Assembly (NCBI RefSeq): GCF_014705615.1 | Contig: NZ_JACXJA010000027.1 | Coordinates: forward strand, 91,236 to 155,235 | DNA from: Paenibacillus oceani | Lineage (GTDB): Bacteria; Bacillota; Bacilli; Paenibacillales; NBRC-103111 | Direction: 5' to 3' | Length of the DNA: 64,000 nucleotides | Shown here: piece by piece, positions 1 through 10,494 of the stretch | How the letters are laid out: each line of letters begins with the position of its first letter | Position numbering within the stretch: position 1 is the first letter of the stretch | Translations under genes and position numbers: made by a program | The notes under the pieces: model-generated | The model's database searches: none | Told to the model about the DNA's origin: nothing | What the model saw: only the letters and a program-made list of their open reading frames with translations

Positions 1-132
1 GTACAAGTAGAGTCCTTCCGCTTTCTCGATCAGCAGATGGTCCCGCTCGGCGTAGTCCTTCATCTGGGTGAACGGATGCCATACCCGTTCCCGGTCTTTA
101 TGTAACAGCTCGCGCTTCTCTGCCGGTGTCAT
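1..132 (-). CDS. bioA: Adenosylmethionine-8-amino-7-oxononanoate aminotransferase, N-terminal 44 residues only
   Basis: The reverse strand opens with an ATG preceded by AAGGAGG and encodes 44 residues before the window edge. The peptide contains VWHPFTQMKDY, the N-terminal signature of the PLP-dependent enzyme BioA, which transfers an amino group from S-adenosylmethionine to KAPA to make DAPA in biotin synthesis. The gene is cut by the window boundary, so the lysine that binds PLP is not visible. No other biotin gene is in the window. The identification rests on this one motif, which is distinctive, but the downstream sequence is needed to be certain. Confidence 0.8.
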   Translation of the reverse strand, partial: MTPAEKRELLHKDRERVWHPFTQMKDYAERDHLLIEKAEGLYLY

Positions 133-303
133 GTTGATCCTCCTTGGCTTGCCTGCTGTGGAATGAGGGGCCGGTACAGCCCATTAGCTATCTTCATCAT
201 ATCCCAAGGCGGGCGGCGGAGTAAATGAAGGCTGGCGCGTGCGCGTAGCAAGTGCGGTGTAACCCCCGGCTCTTCCGACTCGTCAGCCGTTCCGATGACG
301 GAT

Positions 304-332
304 TAGACGCGCTTTCCGGTTTCCCCTATAAT
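304..332 (+). promoter_or_regulatory. Sigma-A-type promoter for acpS
   Basis: TAGACG (304-309), a 17-base spacer and a perfect TATAAT (327-332). It lies 60 bases before the acpS start and is the only good promoter match in the gap between bioA and acpS. Confidence 0.55.
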
Positions 333-391
333 AACTTCTATAGCATTCCAAGTTGCGGATACGGCGTGCAGGAAGAAGGGAGTTTGCTCAT

Positions 392-787
392 ATGATTGTC
401 GGTGTGGGAATCGATTTGCTGGAGATTGACCGGATTAAAAAGCTACTGGCGCAAACTCACGGGGAGCGCTTCGTGGCCCGGGTGCTGACGCCTGAAGAGC
501 GCGAGCTTGCGGCCGAACGGCGCGGAGCGAGGCTGGCCGAATTCGTTGCCGGGCGGTTCGCCGCGAAGGAAGCCGTCGTCAAGGCGATCGGCTGCGGGCT
601 CGGCCGCGCCGTCGGATTTCAGGATATCCGGATTTTGCCGGACGCGTCCGGCAAGCCGGAATGTTCCTTGACGCCGGAGGCGTGGGGGCGGCTTGGCCGC
701 CGGCAGCCGCTGCAGATCCATCTGAGCATCACCCATTCGTCCACGATGGCAGGCGCCTATGCGGTGGCGGAGTCTGCGACGGAATAA
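392..787 (+). CDS. acpS: Holo-[acyl-carrier-protein] synthase
   Basis: This 131-aa enzyme moves the 4'-phosphopantetheine arm of CoA to a serine of apo-ACP, activating the carrier for fatty acid synthesis. The N-terminus reads MIVGVGIDLLEIDRI, with the Mg-binding aspartate of the AcpS family. RFAAKEAVVKAIG carries the second metal ligand (Glu) and the CoA-binding lysine. The length matches short trimeric AcpS proteins (about 120-130 aa). The ATG at 392 is chosen because a GGAAGAAGGGAG Shine-Dalgarno stretch precedes it and family members start at MI-GIGIDL. An upstream TTG in frame at 353 has no such support. Confidence 0.96.
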   Translation: MIVGVGIDLLEIDRIKKLLAQTHGERFVARVLTPEERELAAERRGARLAEFVAGRFAAKEAVVKAIGCGLGRAVGFQDIRILPDASGKPECSLTPEAWGRLGRRQPLQIHLSITHSSTMAGAYAVAESATE

Positions 788-892
788 GAGGAAGTTGATC
801 TGCTTCGGTTAGACCATGCTTGCCGATCCGGTAAGGTGCGGGATGGTACACCGGCAACTGCGCAGCACCGGGTGGCAAGACTGCAGGCTTGT

Positions 893-1126
893 CGGTTGGG
901 CGCGGTGCTTTTGCTTAATGGCACGTAGGAATCAAGTAAGAGTGGTTTGCAGCCTTTATTTGGTCCGAAAACCGGCCTGGGCGCGGAATAAGAGCGGTTT
1001 GAAGCTGTTAATATCCGCAAAAAAGGCGCAGACCCCTTCAGGTAGTGGAAATAAGGGGTACAAATCGCCTCTATTTGTCTCTTTCCTCCCAAGATGCCGG
1101 AAGTAAAAGCTGCCAGAGACTCTTAA
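893..1126 (+). repeat. AATAAGAG intergenic repeat, copy A
   Basis: It shares long blocks with 19459-19702: the 5' TTGG-CGCGGTG and TTAATGG blocks, TAAGAGCGGTTTG, a TTTATTT-(T)GGTCCGAAA block, GCAGACCCC, CTCTATTTGTCT, and GCCAGA-GCTCTTA at the 3' end. Internally it is built of four modules of about 55 bases, each opening with a (A)TAAGAG/GTAAAAG-like word. It contains no ORF with a ribosome binding site. Confidence 0.75.
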
Positions 1127-1330
1127 TATGTTAGGTATCCAGTATCCATGCCGTCGTCTCAGCAACACTCGGCGCGATCGGTACGCATGATTCGCAAGAA
1201 CCGGTTTACGGGCTTCATTCGAAGTCGAGTTGTTCCCCCGCAACCTCCTTAACGACCGGCTGGAGCGATGGTTCCCTCTCGTTATCTCCTGCGTACCAAC
1301 GCAAAGGTTTATTTCCACGTCAAGTCAAAG

Positions 1331-1360
1331 GACCGTCCGGACTTCTCCGGACGGTTATTC
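1331..1360 (+). terminator. Hairpin CCGTCCGG/CCGGACGG
   Basis: CCGTCCGG (1333-1340) pairs with CCGGACGG (1347-1354) across a 6-base loop, followed by TTATT. The same stem, preceded by the same CAAAGGA context, recurs at 10394-10426 downstream of the S-layer gene. It could terminate leftward or rightward transcripts, but no coding gene ends immediately before it. Confidence 0.5.
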
Positions 1361-1479
1361 CTATTTCTACTAAAAGGAATGCTATACTTATACCTGTGTA
1401 TGCCACAATCCTGATAGTCAAGTGAGCAGATGGGACGGTAAACGGGCTTTATGAGAAAACAGCTGGCGGTATTATAGGC

Positions 1480-4400
1480 ATGATCAGCGTATTTGCCGTA
1501 GTTACGACTATATTCATCTATGAATGGCTGCATCCTACGTTCCAATACCCGGAAGCCCGGGACGGCGTGCTGGATGCGCAGCAATGGGATTTTGAGCAGC
1601 AAGGAATCATTCCGCTGCGGGGCGAATGGGAGTTTTACGAGAATGTGCTCTTAACGCCGCAACAATTCCGTCTTGGCGGGACTTCGGTACAAGCGGAGCG
1701 CCGAATCATTCAGGTTCCCGGAGGCTGGAAGGACATCGTGGCCACCGGCAACGGATATGGCGCGGGTACGTACCGATTGCAGATCCAGGTGAGCGACCCG
1801 GATTATTACAGCCTTCGAGGAAAAAAGATTCGCATGTCGAGCCGCATCTATATGGGGGGAGAGGACCTCGGAGGTACCGGTAATCCGGATCTGCAGAGCG
1901 ATCGGTTTATTCCGAGCAACCTTCCTTTTATGGGAACGATCCAAGCGGAGACGGATACGATTGAGATTCTTATTCAAGTAGCGAGCTATCGGTACATGGA
2001 GGGCGGCTTGGTGCAATCGCCGGAATTCGGTTTAACGGCGGACGTGCTGGCCAGGCGAGATAACGCGCGGATGGCGGATATGATCGTTATTACGACCTTG
2101 CTCGTATTCGGGATTTATTTCGCCGGAATGTTCAGGCAGTGGCGCAGGGAACCTTATCTGTTGTTTTTTAGTTTGTTTTGTTTGACGATGGGGGTGTTTT
2201 TCAGCATCGACAACGAAATCGTCATGGCGACCATGCTGCCGTCGATCTCGTTCCCGCCGCTGCAGAAGATGCTCTTTATTCTTCCTTATTTCTCAATTTT
2301 GTTTTTTGTCCACTATGTGCACTCCTATTTGGACGAACGGGGATCGGGATTTAAGGTGCTATCCCGAGTTTCCTTCGGATACCTTTGTGTATTGGTTGTC
2401 ATTCCGAACGATTATTTGGTCGATCTGTTGTGGTCGGGGATCGTGCTGCAAATCGTTGCCTTTGCTTTCATTTTTATTTGGATTTTTCGCAACCGGGATC
2501 GCGGAGTGCATGTTTATTATATTTTGCTCGGCGTATTCTTTCTGCTTATTAGCTGGGTGTATGCCCAGACGCGTTACCAGCTCGCCTTGGACAACCCGTT
2601 TTATATGATCGTAACGCTGTTGCTTCTTGTTTTGTCACAGTCGTTTCTGATGTCCGAACGGTCCCGGGAGGCCTCCCTGCAGAACGAGCGGTTAGCGGAG
2701 CAACTGATCGCGTACGATCGTCAAAAAGACGAGTTTTTGGCCAAAACGTCGCACGAGCTTCGCACCCCGCTGCATGGAATCATCAATTTGTCGCAATCGC
2801 TGCTGGACAACAAGGAAAGGCCGCTATCCCCGGAACATCGCGAAAATATAAGGCTGCTTCATCTGATCGGGCGAAGGCTGGCCGGATTGGTGCACGATAT
2901 TCTGGATATGAACCGGATTCGGCACGGTCAGCTCTCCATCCATCCGAAGCCCGTAGACTTGAACATGTCGACTCGTTTCGTTATCGAGACGTTATCGATC
3001 GCACCTGTCAATAGCGAAGTCCGGCTGGTCAACGAGCTGCCTGCCGCGCTTCCCTTTGTGCTGGCCGATGAGAATCGTCTGCGGCAAATTTTACATAATT
3101 TATTGGAAAACGGGTTGAAATACACCGATCGCGGTCAGGTGTCCATTTCGGCGGAAGTACGGGGAGCGATGCTGGCCGTCTCGATTGCGGATACGGGGAG
3201 GGGCATACCCCCGAACGCGTTGGGCAGTTTGTTCCGGCCTTTCTTCTAATACGATGAGGCCTATGCCGATTCTCGCGACGGCATAGGGCTCGGACTCAGC
3301 ATCTCCAAACAACTGGTCGACTTGCAAGGGGGCCAAATGGAAGTGCAGTCCGAAGCGGGGCGGGGTTCCCGGTTTACGTTCACCTTGCCGATTGCTCCGA
3401 ACATGGCGGATGAGGCTGCAGCGGCAGCCGATAATCGGGAGGAGCCGTCCGCGCTTTCGCCGTCCGTTATGGCGCAAACCGGTCCGGAGACGGCGTTTCA
3501 TATTTTGATCGTCGACGACGAGCCTTCCAATCTGAAAGTGGCGATGGATGCCATCGCCTCCATGAAACTTGCCTATACGGCTGTTGGCGGAGGCGAGGAG
3601 GCGCTGGCCGCTTTGCGTCGCAAGAAGCCGGACATGGTTCTCCTGGACTTGATGATGCCGGGCGTGTCGGGGCTGGACGTATGCCGGGAAATCCGCATGC
3701 TGCACGGGCTCGCCGAGCTTCCGGTGCTGATGCTGACCGCCTCGGGGCAGACGGGGGACATCGTAGCCGCCTTCGCGGCCGGGGCCAACGATATTTTGCA
3801 GAAACCGTTCGAACTGGCGGAATTAAAGGCGCGTGTACAGTCGCTGCTTGCGATGAAAAGCTCTTCCGAACGGGCGGTTCGCAGGGAAATGGACTTTCTG
3901 CAGGCGCAAATTACTCCGCATTTTCTATATAACAGTCTGAATGCTCTGGTCGGGCTTAGTTATAAGGATGTGAACAAGCTTCGGGAAACAATCCAGCACT
4001 TGACCGTCTACCTCCGCGCCAAGTTCACCTTCGTATTCCAAAGCAAGACGGTACCGTTGGAACGGGAACTGGAGCTCGTTCGCGCCTATCTTGCGATCGA
4101 ACAGCTTCGTTTCGGCCAGCGGCTAAAGGTCAAATACAGTATCGATGAAAAAGCGCAAAGCCTGCTGCCTCCGCTCATCCTGCAGCCCATCGTCGAAAAT
4201 GCGGTTCGTCACGGAATCGGGCAGAAACCCGAAGGCGGGACCGTACATCTTATCGTTCGACGCAGCGAACAGGGGTTGGAAATTACGGTAGAGGATGACG
4301 GCGTCGGCATGGATGAACAAACTTTGGTTATGCTCGAAAATGGGCATGCCGCCGGAATCGGGATCGGCAATGTAAACCGCCGGCTGCAAATGAAGTATGG

Positions 4401-4500
4401 ACGGAAGCTGGACATAAGCAGCCGAGTGGGTGCGGGAACCCAAATTACGATTTATATTACGGAGGATTCTGATGTGGATAGCGATACTGATCGACGATGA
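1480..4500 (+). pseudogene. 7TM hybrid sensor kinase/receiver/LytS-type kinase, interrupted by an in-frame TAA
   Basis: Both halves lie in one frame and are separated only by TAA at 3247-3249, so the intact protein would have 1006 codons. Order: an extracellular sensor region (residues about 1-200), seven or so membrane helices (about 205-400, 7TMR-DISM-like), HisKA with SHELRTPLHG (His425), HATPase_c split by the stop (FRPFF-stop-YDEAYAD, then [11 protein letters not shown]), a receiver domain ([24 protein letters not shown]), then a LytS-type His_kinase ([13 protein letters not shown]) and a second HATPase ([17 protein letters not shown]). A CAA to TAA change would explain the stop exactly. 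The N-terminus may also be frameshifted: ATG at 1451 encodes MRKQLAVL in another frame that runs into the GMISVF membrane segment. The last 29 bases overlap the response regulator gene, so the two were co-translated. The second half could still be made separately from an internal start near 3337. Confidence 0.8.
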
Positions 4501-5545
4501 AGAAATTGCGTTGGACGTCCTGGACATTCAGCTGATGGAGATTGGCGGCGTCACGGTTGCGGGCAAATTCCAACTCGTGTCCGAAGCGCTGGAACAATGC
4601 GCCCGTCTGCTTCCCGATTTGATTTTTTTGGATATCGAGATGCCGGGAATCAGTGGTCTTGAAGCTGCGGAAGCGTTGTTCGCCCGTTGTCCCGACGCTG
4701 AAATTATATATGTGACCGCGCACCATCACTATGCGATCGACGCGTTTGAAACGAATGCGATCGGATACCTGCTCAAACCCGTTGCCAAGGAAAAACTGGT
4801 CAAAGCGTTGTCCCGATTTGCGGATTTGCATGAAAGAAAAACGAATCCAAGCGGCGTAGTTCCCAAATCCGAGGGGCAAACCGGCGACAGCGGGGAAGCG
4901 CCGCTAGCGCTCAAGGTGCTGGGGAGCATGGAGCTGTACTCGGCCGACGGCCGGCTGATGACGTGGCGGACGAAAAAAACGAAAGAGCTTTTCGCTCTCC
5001 TCTGGCATCATCAAGGTCAGCCGGTGTACAAATATGTCATTCTGGAGGAGCTCTGGCCGGAGTATCCGGTAGAGCGAAGCCAACGCCTATTCCATACGTC
5101 TCTTTATTATTTGCGGAGCATGTTCAAGTCGGAAGGGTATCCGGATATGGTTATGTACGGCGATGAAAGATATTGGATTCATAGCTCGATCATCCAAAGC
5201 GATGTCGACCGGCTATCGGACTCTATGCAGGACGGCTTTTCCGAGAAGGAATGGAAAGAAACGCTGCCGCTGTATACCGGGGATTATTTCGAAACCGAGC
5301 ATTATCAATGGGCCGACGCCCGCAGAATGGAGCTGCGCTTGACATGGATCTCCAGCATGGTCCAGGCTCTGGATCACACTTCGCCCGATGTGCGGTCCAT
5401 GATTCTCCGCCAACTGATCCGGCTCGAGCCGAACCGGGAAGAGTACTACGACATGCTGATCGACTGCCTGAACGAAGGCGGAGACCAGGCCGGAGCCCGG
5501 CAGACGAAAGCGATGAAAGAGCGGATGCTGCTGGATGACGCGTAA
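4472..5545 (+). CDS. Response regulator with receiver and SARP/BTAD-type transcriptional activation domains
   Basis: A 357-aa regulator whose ATG at 4472 follows GGAGGATTCTG and lies inside the end of the kinase gene, so translation is probably coupled. The receiver (residues 1-120) begins [11 protein letters not shown] and has the phosphoacceptor context [13 protein letters not shown] and the conserved lysine in YLLKPV. Residues about 140-235 form a winged-helix DNA-binding segment ([33 protein letters not shown]). The rest is an alpha-helical BTAD region. It is the expected output of the adjacent hybrid kinase, by position and overlap. Because that kinase is interrupted, its signalling may be altered. 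The target genes are unknown; the large S-layer gene downstream is a candidate only by proximity. Confidence 0.9.
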   Translation: MWIAILIDDEEIALDVLDIQLMEIGGVTVAGKFQLVSEALEQCARLLPDLIFLDIEMPGISGLEAAEALFARCPDAEIIYVTAHHHYAIDAFETNAIGYLLKPVAKEKLVKALSRFADLHERKTNPSGVVPKSEGQTGDSGEAPLALKVLGSMELYSADGRLMTWRTKKTKELFALLWHHQGQPVYKYVILEELWPEYPVERSQRLFHTSLYYLRSMFKSEGYPDMVMYGDERYWIHSSIIQSDVDRLSDSMQDGFSEKEWKETLPLYTGDYFETEHYQWADARRMELRLTWISSMVQALDHTSPDVRSMILRQLIRLEPNREEYYDMLIDCLNEGGDQAGARQTKAMKERMLLDDA

Positions 5546-5684
5546 AGCTTGGGCGTAGTCGACCGTTTCCTTGTCGAATTAGGGCGATAAAAGTTGAATG
5601 TTGTAAAAATGTTGAGTGCCCGTTTGTTACATTGGGGATGAAGTTCTATCATCCACATTGAACAACGAGGTGAATGGAAGCAAA

Positions 5685-8600
5685 ATGATGTACGCAAAAT
5701 CAAACTCTTTCTGGCGAGTATGGTTCTTCTCATTGCTCGCGATCTTGTTGCTATGGAGCACCATCCAGCCTTCTATCGGGCATGCGGACCCCGCAAGCGG
5801 CCCCGGATGGACCTCCGTTGACGGAGGGGGAATCGGGACGAGTCCCGACTTACCGAATAAAAGCGCCGCTCTTCCGCATGCAGTCATGTTCAACAATCAA
5901 TTGTATACGATTTTTGTGGAATCGGTTCAGGATATGATGATGATGTCCTCCACCAATGCGATTCGAGTCATGAAATCGGAGGACGGGCAGTGGGCGAGCG
6001 CCGACGGGGGAACACCCTTGAATGTGAGCCCCGATCCGCTCGAACACGTATCCTCCCCGTTCTTGGCCGTGTACAACAATGAACTCTATGCGATCTGGGA
6101 AGAGGGGATCTCGCCAAGGTCGATTTACGTCAAAAAGCTGCAGGGTAATACGTGGGTGCCGGTAACCAGCAACTCTACTCCGCTCAACGGGACCGCAGGC
6201 AGCCGGAACGGGTATATGCCTGCCATGATCGCACACAACGGTTTCTTGTACGCAGCGTGGGTCGAGAATGGCAGCATCCAAGTTAAGAAATATAACGGCA
6301 CGTGGACGAACGAATCCATCATTTCGCTGAAACCGAACAGTACGGTAACGTTCCCGGCTTTTGCCGTTCATAACAATGAGATTTATTTGACTTGGAGCGA
6401 GCAGTTAAGCAGCAGCCCTTATTCCTACTATATTCCTGTCATGAAACGAGCGGCAAACGGTATTTGGCACAGCGTATCGGGTGTGGATGGCATCAGTGAG
6501 TCGACAGCTCCGGCCGTTTTGCCAAAGATGCAAACCTACAAAGGCCTATTGTATGCGGTGTGGAAAACCGACACGGCCTATAAAATAAAAGCATATAACG
6601 AAACGAGCTGGAGTTGGGTAGGGGACGGGACATTCCCGGCACCACCGAATATTACTCCGCAATACATGTTCCTGACCGTCTTTCACGACAAGCTGTTTGC
6701 CAACTGGGTGAATCCGGGCTCCGGCTTTATCCCCCTTCTTCTTGCAACGGCCACCTATTATGATGGAGCGAATTGGACACCGGCCAGCAGCGGGTTGGAA
6801 TCGAGCTATACGGACGGGAGAATGGGCGCGGTGGTCCCCACGGACGACTTGCTCTATATGGTGTGGGCACATTCCGGTAAAATCAGAGTGTCCGCGTATA
6901 AGGAAGGACCGCCGGCACCTGTCGGCGTACAGGTGACAAGAAACGGCAGCGATTCAGCAGCGCTTAGCTGGACGGTCGGAACGGGGATCACGGGGTATAA
7001 AGTGTACATGGGAACCCAGTCGGGTACGTATGGCTCCGCACCGCTTGCAACCCTCCCCGGCACGCAAGGAAGCTACACGGCCACCGGCCTGGAGGCAGGG
7101 AACACGTATTACTTGGCAGTCAAGGCCGTCAATGCCGACGGGGAAAGCTCTTATTCGGCGGAAGTGAGCGTTGCGATCCCTCAGCCGGCGCCGACCCTAA
7201 GCGGTTTGGAATGGGGCACCGGCAGCACGCCGGGAACGATTCGCGTCACCGAGCTGCCCGGCATAGGCACGTACAAATACGCAATCGCCGATCCGGATGC
7301 ACTGTCCCAGCCGATGGTAGGCGATGACGCCGCCGTCGCGTATACCCAAACGCTTCAGAAAAACGTTGATTTTGCCATGCAAAGCGGTAAACGGGTGTTC
7401 GTGGTCGAGGTGGACGGCAACAACCGTATTCTCAAGTGGGCCGGCATTCCGATTGCAGACAGCTTGATTGCCGCAGCTGCGCCTCCGATCGTCGGCCTCG
7501 TCTGGGCACCGGGCAGCGTGCCGGACACGACGAAGGCCACGCAGTTGCCTGGCACAGGCACTTACAAGTATGCTCTGGGCGCAGCAGGCTCCTTCACGCA
7601 GCCGGTCAGCGGTGCCGACGCTGCCCAGCTCGGCTACACGAATTCGCTAGTGACGAACGGCAATATATCCGTAACCAGCGGTCAGCATATTTTCGTCGTT
7701 GAGGTCGATACCCATAACAAGATTGTCAAATGGAGCGATGTCCTTGTCACGGAGGAGCAGATCGCGCAGCTGGCTCCTTCGCTGGACGGCTTGACATGGG
7801 GCACCGGCAAGTATATCGGCACAACGAGAGCAACGCAGCTGCCGGGCGCCGGCGTATACAAATATGCGATCGGAGAAGCCGGCGTGTATTCCCATCCGCT
7901 TACAGGCGCGGATGCCGGAGCGTTGAATTACGCAGCGACGCTCGCATTGAGCAGCAACATCGCCGTTCGCAGCGGCCAGCATCTGTATGTGGTTGAAGTC
8001 GACAGCAGCAACGGGATTCTCCAATGGACCCAGATTCCGATCGCGGACGACCAGATTATGGAGGCCGTATCGCCGATCCTGCATACTCCGGTTGCGGGTG
8101 CCGGACAAGTCACGCTTTCCTGGAGCTCGGTAAACGGAGCGACGGGGTATGCCCTTTACGCCAGCACGACATCCGGCCAGTACGGAACGGAAATGACGAC
8201 GGTGGCCAGCTCCGTATACGAGCATGCGGTGACGGGGCTTGTAAACGGAACGACGTATTACTTTGTCGTCAAAGCGAAGTACGATGGAGTGGACGGACCG
8301 CCATCGAACGAAAGAAGCGCAACGCCGCAAGTTCCGTTGCCGGGAGTGCCGGTATTAAACGCCCCTGTTGCAGGCAATGGACAAGCTGCTCTTTCCTGGA
8401 ATCCGGTCGGCGGCGCGATGGGGTATAAAATCTACGTCAGCACGACGTCCGGCCAATATGGATCGGAGATTGCTACGGTAGGCGGCTCGGTTTACGGGCA
8501 TTCTGTAGTGGATCTTGTAAACGGAACGACGTATTACTTTGTCGTCAAAGCGATGAATGCGGGAGGAGACAGCGCGGCATCGAACGAAGGAAGCACCGTG

Positions 8601-10223
8601 CCGGGTTCGGTTCCAACCGCTCCGTATCAGGTTTCTGCGACGGCAGGAGACGGGCAGGCAACCGTTACGTTTCAGGCTCCGGCCGATAACGGCGGATTCG
8701 CGCTCACCGGTTACGAAGTGACAGCATCGCCCGGCAACATCACGGCAACCGGAACGACGAGCCCGATTACCGTAACAGGTCTGACAAACGGCACGGCTTA
8801 TACGTTCACGGTTAAAGCGATCAACCGTTTGGGCGGCAGCGCCGCTTCCGAACTGTCCAATGCCGTTACGCCAAGCCTGCCTTCCGGCGACGACAGTGAC
8901 GGGGATAACTCGCCGCCGACACCTTCAGAGCCATCAGCACCATCCCAGCCATCCACACCGTCCGTTAACCCGGACACAACCGCAATCGTGTACGTAAACG
9001 GAAAAGCGGAAAACGCCGGGGTAGTGACGACAACAACGGTGAACGACAGGAAAGTCACCATGGTTGCGCTCGACCCGAAGAAGCTGGACGAGAAGCTTGC
9101 GGCCGAAGGCTCGGGTGCGGTCATTACGATTCCGGTTACGGCGAATGCGGATACGATCATCGGCGAGCTGAACGGCCGGATGGTGAAAAACCTGGAGCAA
9201 AAACAAGGGGTTGTACGACTCCAAACGCCTTATGGCATCTACATCATTCCGGCATCGCAGATCCGGATCGACGCGGTTTCGGAACAGCTCGGCAAAGCCG
9301 AAGCGCTCGAGAACATTGCAATCCGAATCGAAGTAGCCGTCTCGGCTTCCGACACGGTGCGCGTTGTCCAAAATACCGCCGCCGACGATGAACTGACCGT
9401 GGTCGTGCCGCCGCACGATTTTACGATAAGAGCAGTTACCGGCGATGATGCCGTCGAGGTGAATCAGTTTGACTCCTACGTGGAACGGATGATTGCGATT
9501 CCGGAGGGCGTGGACCCGACTCGGATTACGACGGGCGTCGTTTTGAAGGCGGGCGATACGCTTGCGCATGTGCCGACGAAAGTGACGCAATTTGAAGGAA
9601 ACTATTATGCGGTAATCAACAGCTTGACCAACAGCAGCTACGCGGTCATCTACAACGTAAAAACCTTTGACGACATTGCCGGCCACTGGGCCAAAGCCAG
9701 CATTGACGATATGGCGTCGCGACTGGTCGTCAACGGAACGACTGCCGGGCAGTATAAGCCGGACCACGAGATTACGCGGGCGGAATTCACGGCGATCGTC
9801 GTCAGAGCGCTTGGTCTTCGGAAGGCGGATCAAGCTCCGGCGTTCGACGATATGAAATCGTCGGATTGGAGTTACGAGGCCGTTTCCATCGGAGCCTCTT
9901 ACGGTTTGGTGCAAGGCTACGAGAACGGTACGTTCGGTCCGGATCGGAAGATCACCAGGCAGGAGGCGATGACCATTCTGTCCAAGGCGATGACGCTGAT
10001 CGGAATGGACCTATCGGTTGCTTCCGGACAACAGGAGAAGTTGTTAGCCGCATTTTCCGATAAGGACTTGTTAAGCGATTGGGCCGCGCTGTCCGCAGTG
10101 CTCAATATCCGCTACGGCATCGTAGAGGGAAGCGGCGAGCAGTTAAGACCGCAGGCCAATATTACAAGGGCGGAGACGGCTGCAATCGTGCAGCGGCTGC
10201 TGCAAAAAGCCGGGTTGATCTAA
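5685..10223 (+). CDS. Giant S-layer-homology surface protein with FN3 domains and three tandem ~98-aa repeats
   Basis: A secreted 1512-aa protein held to the cell wall by C-terminal SLH domains. A signal peptide (about residues 1-33: WRVWFFSLLAILLLWSTIQPSIGHA) is followed by a region of about 370 residues with recurring short blocks like LYAIWEE, LYAAWVE and IYLTWSE, suggesting a beta-propeller. Next come FN3-1 (about 407-499), three homologous repeats (about 501-795; each has GTYKYAIG-type, SGQHLFVVEVD and ILKW blocks), FN3-2 to FN3-4 (about 799-1066), a Pro/Ser linker, an unassigned region (about 1099-1325) and three SLH domains (about 1327-1512: FDDIAGHWAK, FDDMKSSDW, FSDKDLLSDW). ATG at 5685 is chosen for the GGAAG just upstream and because the signal peptide follows at once. 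No catalytic motif was recognised. It may bind glycans or act as a surface adhesin. Confidence 0.9.
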   Translation: MMYAKSNSFWRVWFFSLLAILLLWSTIQPSIGHADPASGPGWTSVDGGGIGTSPDLPNKSAALPHAVMFNNQLYTIFVESVQDMMMMSSTNAIRVMKSEDGQWASADGGTPLNVSPDPLEHVSSPFLAVYNNELYAIWEEGISPRSIYVKKLQGNTWVPVTSNSTPLNGTAGSRNGYMPAMIAHNGFLYAAWVENGSIQVKKYNGTWTNESIISLKPNSTVTFPAFAVHNNEIYLTWSEQLSSSPYSYYIPVMKRAANGIWHSVSGVDGISESTAPAVLPKMQTYKGLLYAVWKTDTAYKIKAYNETSWSWVGDGTFPAPPNITPQYMFLTVFHDKLFANWVNPGSGFIPLLLATATYYDGANWTPASSGLESSYTDGRMGAVVPTDDLLYMVWAHSGKIRVSAYKEGPPAPVGVQVTRNGSDSAALSWTVGTGITGYKVYMGTQSGTYGSAPLATLPGTQGSYTATGLEAGNTYYLAVKAVNADGESSYSAEVSVAIPQPAPTLSGLEWGTGSTPGTIRVTELPGIGTYKYAIADPDALSQPMVGDDAAVAYTQTLQKNVDFAMQSGKRVFVVEVDGNNRILKWAGIPIADSLIAAAAPPIVGLVWAPGSVPDTTKATQLPGTGTYKYALGAAGSFTQPVSGADAAQLGYTNSLVTNGNISVTSGQHIFVVEVDTHNKIVKWSDVLVTEEQIAQLAPSLDGLTWGTGKYIGTTRATQLPGAGVYKYAIGEAGVYSHPLTGADAGALNYAATLALSSNIAVRSGQHLYVVEVDSSNGILQWTQIPIADDQIMEAVSPILHTPVAGAGQVTLSWSSVNGATGYALYASTTSGQYGTEMTTVASSVYEHAVTGLVNGTTYYFVVKAKYDGVDGPPSNERSATPQVPLPGVPVLNAPVAGNGQAALSWNPVGGAMGYKIYVSTTSGQYGSEIATVGGSVYGHSVVDLVNGTTYYFVVKAMNAGGDSAASNEGSTVPGSVPTAPYQVSATAGDGQATVTFQAPADNGGFALTGYEVTASPGNITATGTTSPITVTGLTNGTAYTFTVKAINRLGGSAASELSNAVTPSLPSGDDSDGDNSPPTPSEPSAPSQPSTPSVNPDTTAIVYVNGKAENAGVVTTTTVNDRKVTMVALDPKKLDEKLAAEGSGAVITIPVTANADTIIGELNGRMVKNLEQKQGVVRLQTPYGIYIIPASQIRIDAVSEQLGKAEALENIAIRIEVAVSASDTVRVVQNTAADDELTVVVPPHDFTIRAVTGDDAVEVNQFDSYVERMIAIPEGVDPTRITTGVVLKAGDTLAHVPTKVTQFEGNYYAVINSLTNSSYAVIYNVKTFDDIAGHWAKASIDDMASRLVVNGTTAGQYKPDHEITRAEFTAIVVRALGLRKADQAPAFDDMKSSDWSYEAVSIGASYGLVQGYENGTFGPDRKITRQEAMTILSKAMTLIGMDLSVASGQQEKLLAAFSDKDLLSDWAALSAVLNIRYGIVEGSGEQLRPQANITRAETAAIVQRLLQKAGLI

Positions 10224-10494
10224 TCCGCGTGTTCCATGTGAATTTGGCATGAAGCTCGCCCAAAATACACTCGGCCACATTTGAAGTCGTGTTGATACCG
10301 CCAAGTCTAGACAAGACAACGCGACTGAGGGCGAGCGGGGAAGCCAGGCCCCCCATTCCCCCGCGCACCTACGTGCGCGTTTGCACGTCAAAAGGACCGT
10401 CCGGACGCTTTTACCGGACGGTTTTCTTATTAAAAAAGACAGCCGCGATTGTTACGGACGCCATAAGCCAGAACCCGCTTCAATGCGGCGTACA
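10224..10494. other. Gap between converging S-layer and cytochrome genes
   Basis: It holds the strong bidirectional hairpin at 10394-10426. The remaining 170 bases show no ORF with a ribosome binding site and no recognisable feature. Confidence 0.5.
10394..10427 (+). terminator. Rho-independent terminator between converging genes
   Basis: CCGTCCGG (10397-10404) pairs with CCGGACGG (10414-10421), followed by TTTTC. It ends the S-layer gene and may serve the opposite-strand cytochrome gene. The preceding GCACGTCAAAAGGA matches the context of the hairpin at 1331. Confidence 0.8.

Larger units (their letters stand above)
788..1450. other. Gap without a gene, holding a dispersed repeat and a hairpin
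   Basis: About 660 bases with no convincing gene on either strand. From about 893 to 1126 it is a copy of the AATAAGAG repeat family that recurs at 19459-19702. A strong hairpin lies at 1333-1354. The stretch between them (1130-1325) shows no recognisable feature. Confidence 0.7.

Noticed and set aside
8934..9914. A 326-codon open frame antisense to the S-layer gene
   Set aside because: Arg/His/Asn-rich, no start signal, fully inside a well-supported gene.
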